A DNA stretch of 48,205 nucleotides from Methylobacterium sp. E-065. Lineage in GTDB: Bacteria > Pseudomonadota > Alphaproteobacteria > Rhizobiales > Beijerinckiaceae. This document shows, one piece after another, positions 47,571 through 48,205 of the stretch; the first letter of the stretch is position 1, and each line of letters begins with the position of its first letter. Location: positions 1 through 48,205 of the forward strand of contig NZ_JAKSYD010000175.1 in NCBI RefSeq assembly GCF_022829605.1, given 5' to 3'. Made by a program: the position numbers and the translations under genes. Under the pieces are notes generated by a model, which ran no database searches, was not told the origin of the DNA, and saw only the letters and a list, made by a program, of their open reading frames with translations.

Positions 47571-47864
47571 TCAGGCTTCGGCCGCGGCGGCGGCGTTCGG
47601 GTGCAGCAAGGCCATCTCATCGCGCCGCCGCATCAGCATTGGAAGGTCCGGCCAGTCGCGCCATTGAAGCGTGAACTCGCCGCCCGGCTTCAAGGCGACG
47701 ACCACAGCCTCATACCAGCCGTCCTCCTCGCCCTCGGTGATCAGCACGAGGCTACCGATCGCAATGCCGGCCCAGCTTCGCGGATAGCGGGGATCCGCAG
47801 GACCCGACCCGCCAAAACCGCCACCGTCGCCATCAGCGGGCTTCTCGGGGCTCTGCGCAGCCAA
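47571..47864 (-). CDS. Hypothetical protein
   Basis: A 97-residue protein with a Gly-rich N-terminus and a compact middle part (GSLVLITEGEEDGWYEAVVV, then GEFTLQWRDWPDLP) that could be a small beta-barrel. I recognise no family. The frame begins with TTG and has only a poor ribosome site, so the start is uncertain. It lies immediately inside the border of the right-hand IS element. Confidence 0.5.
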   Translation of the reverse strand: MAAQSPEKPADGDGGGFGGSGPADPRYPRSWAGIAIGSLVLITEGEEDGWYEAVVVALKPGGEFTLQWRDWPDLPMLMRRRDEMALLHPNAAAAAEA

Positions 47865-47893
47865 CCTGATGGTATTCGTGTCTGATCCTACTA

Positions 47894-48205
47894 GGGCGTG
47901 TCATCGCTTGAGCCAGTCGAGGGCTGCGGCGAGGGACAGAACGCCCATGAAGCTGGTGGCGGTTTTCTCGTAGCGGGTTGCGATGGCACGCCATTCCTTG
48001 AGCCTCGCCCAGAGGCGCTCGACCTGATTGCGGTTGTTGTAGATCCAGTCCGGGCAGGCGACGGGGGTCTCATGGCGCTGAGGCGGGATCGCGGGGCGCG
48101 CACCCATGTCCCAGATGTGCTCGCGGAAGGCGTGACTGGTGTAGCCGCGGTCTCCGACCACCCACTTGGGCACGCTTGGCAGTTGGTCGAGCAATGGAAC
48201 CGCAT
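47894..48205 (-). mobile_element. IS5-family (IS427-like) insertion sequence, 3' end
   Basis: The transposase frame enters from the right edge and stops at 47901. VVGDRGYTSHAFREHIWDMG carries the second catalytic Asp of the DDE triad; YNNRNQVERLWARLKEWRA carries the final Glu region. The ending TSFMGVLSLAAALDWLKR is typical of the C-terminal product of two-frame IS427-group elements. The element probably ends at GGGCGTGTCAT (from 47894), preceded by CTA, where a TA or CTAG target duplication is expected. Confidence 0.8.

Overview
The window is a 48-kb piece of a GC-rich alphaproteobacterial chromosome, most likely Methylobacterium/Methylorubrum or a close relative. The best clue is a lanmodulin-type protein (44745-45158) whose four EF-hands are only 12-13 residues apart. 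DUF6894, DUF3761, DUF1499 and small exported proteins typical of that group, together with the base composition, agree with this. No rRNA, tRNA or CRISPR was found. Both edges cut through IS5-superfamily transposase genes: the N-terminus of one at 1-58 and the C-terminus of another at 47901-48205.

Left third (1-19.2 kb). Mostly housekeeping and metabolic genes: an MBL-fold hydrolase, a DUF1499 membrane protein, an AsmA-like protein, a two-subunit 3-oxoacid CoA-transferase whose subunit genes are separated by a dispersed repeat, an exported protein with an internal duplication, aconitase AcnA, a TadD-like TPR lipoprotein, an M17 aminopeptidase, a chromate transporter overlapping an M20 amidohydrolase, small secreted proteins, a Crp/Fnr regulator behind a strikingly AT-rich island, and a large GT-C-like membrane protein.

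Middle (19.2-35.3 kb). A copper P-type ATPase gene is split from its first metal-binding domain by one in-frame stop codon. After a divergent GST gene and a PhoR-like kinase comes the most interesting block: a long run of minus-strand genes transcribed from about 35.3 kb down to 23.8 kb. In order of transcription it encodes inositol-3-phosphate synthase, an HD-domain protein, a SAM methyltransferase, a Gfo/Idh/MocA oxidoreductase, a YcaO protein, a TIM-barrel isomerase, a GT4 glycosyltransferase, a PIG-L deacetylase, a uracil-DNA-glycosylase-like protein and an LPG-synthase-type membrane protein. Ino1 + GT4 + PIG-L is the enzyme set that starts mycothiol synthesis in actinobacteria. Adding an inositol-dehydrogenase-like enzyme, an isomerase, a methyltransferase and a YcaO enzyme suggests a pathway to a modified, glycosylated cyclitol that I cannot match to a described system. 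Overlapping stop/start codons link several of the genes, and three dispersed palindromic repeats punctuate the cluster.

Right third (35.7-48.2 kb). A lytic transglycosylase, an EmrAB-type drug efflux pair, an HdeD-like membrane protein, a class A penicillin-binding protein fused to a degenerate nuclease-like domain, DUF1810, small unknown proteins, the divergent lanmodulin, a small exported protein, a Tat-exported substrate-binding protein without a transporter, and the right-hand IS remnant.
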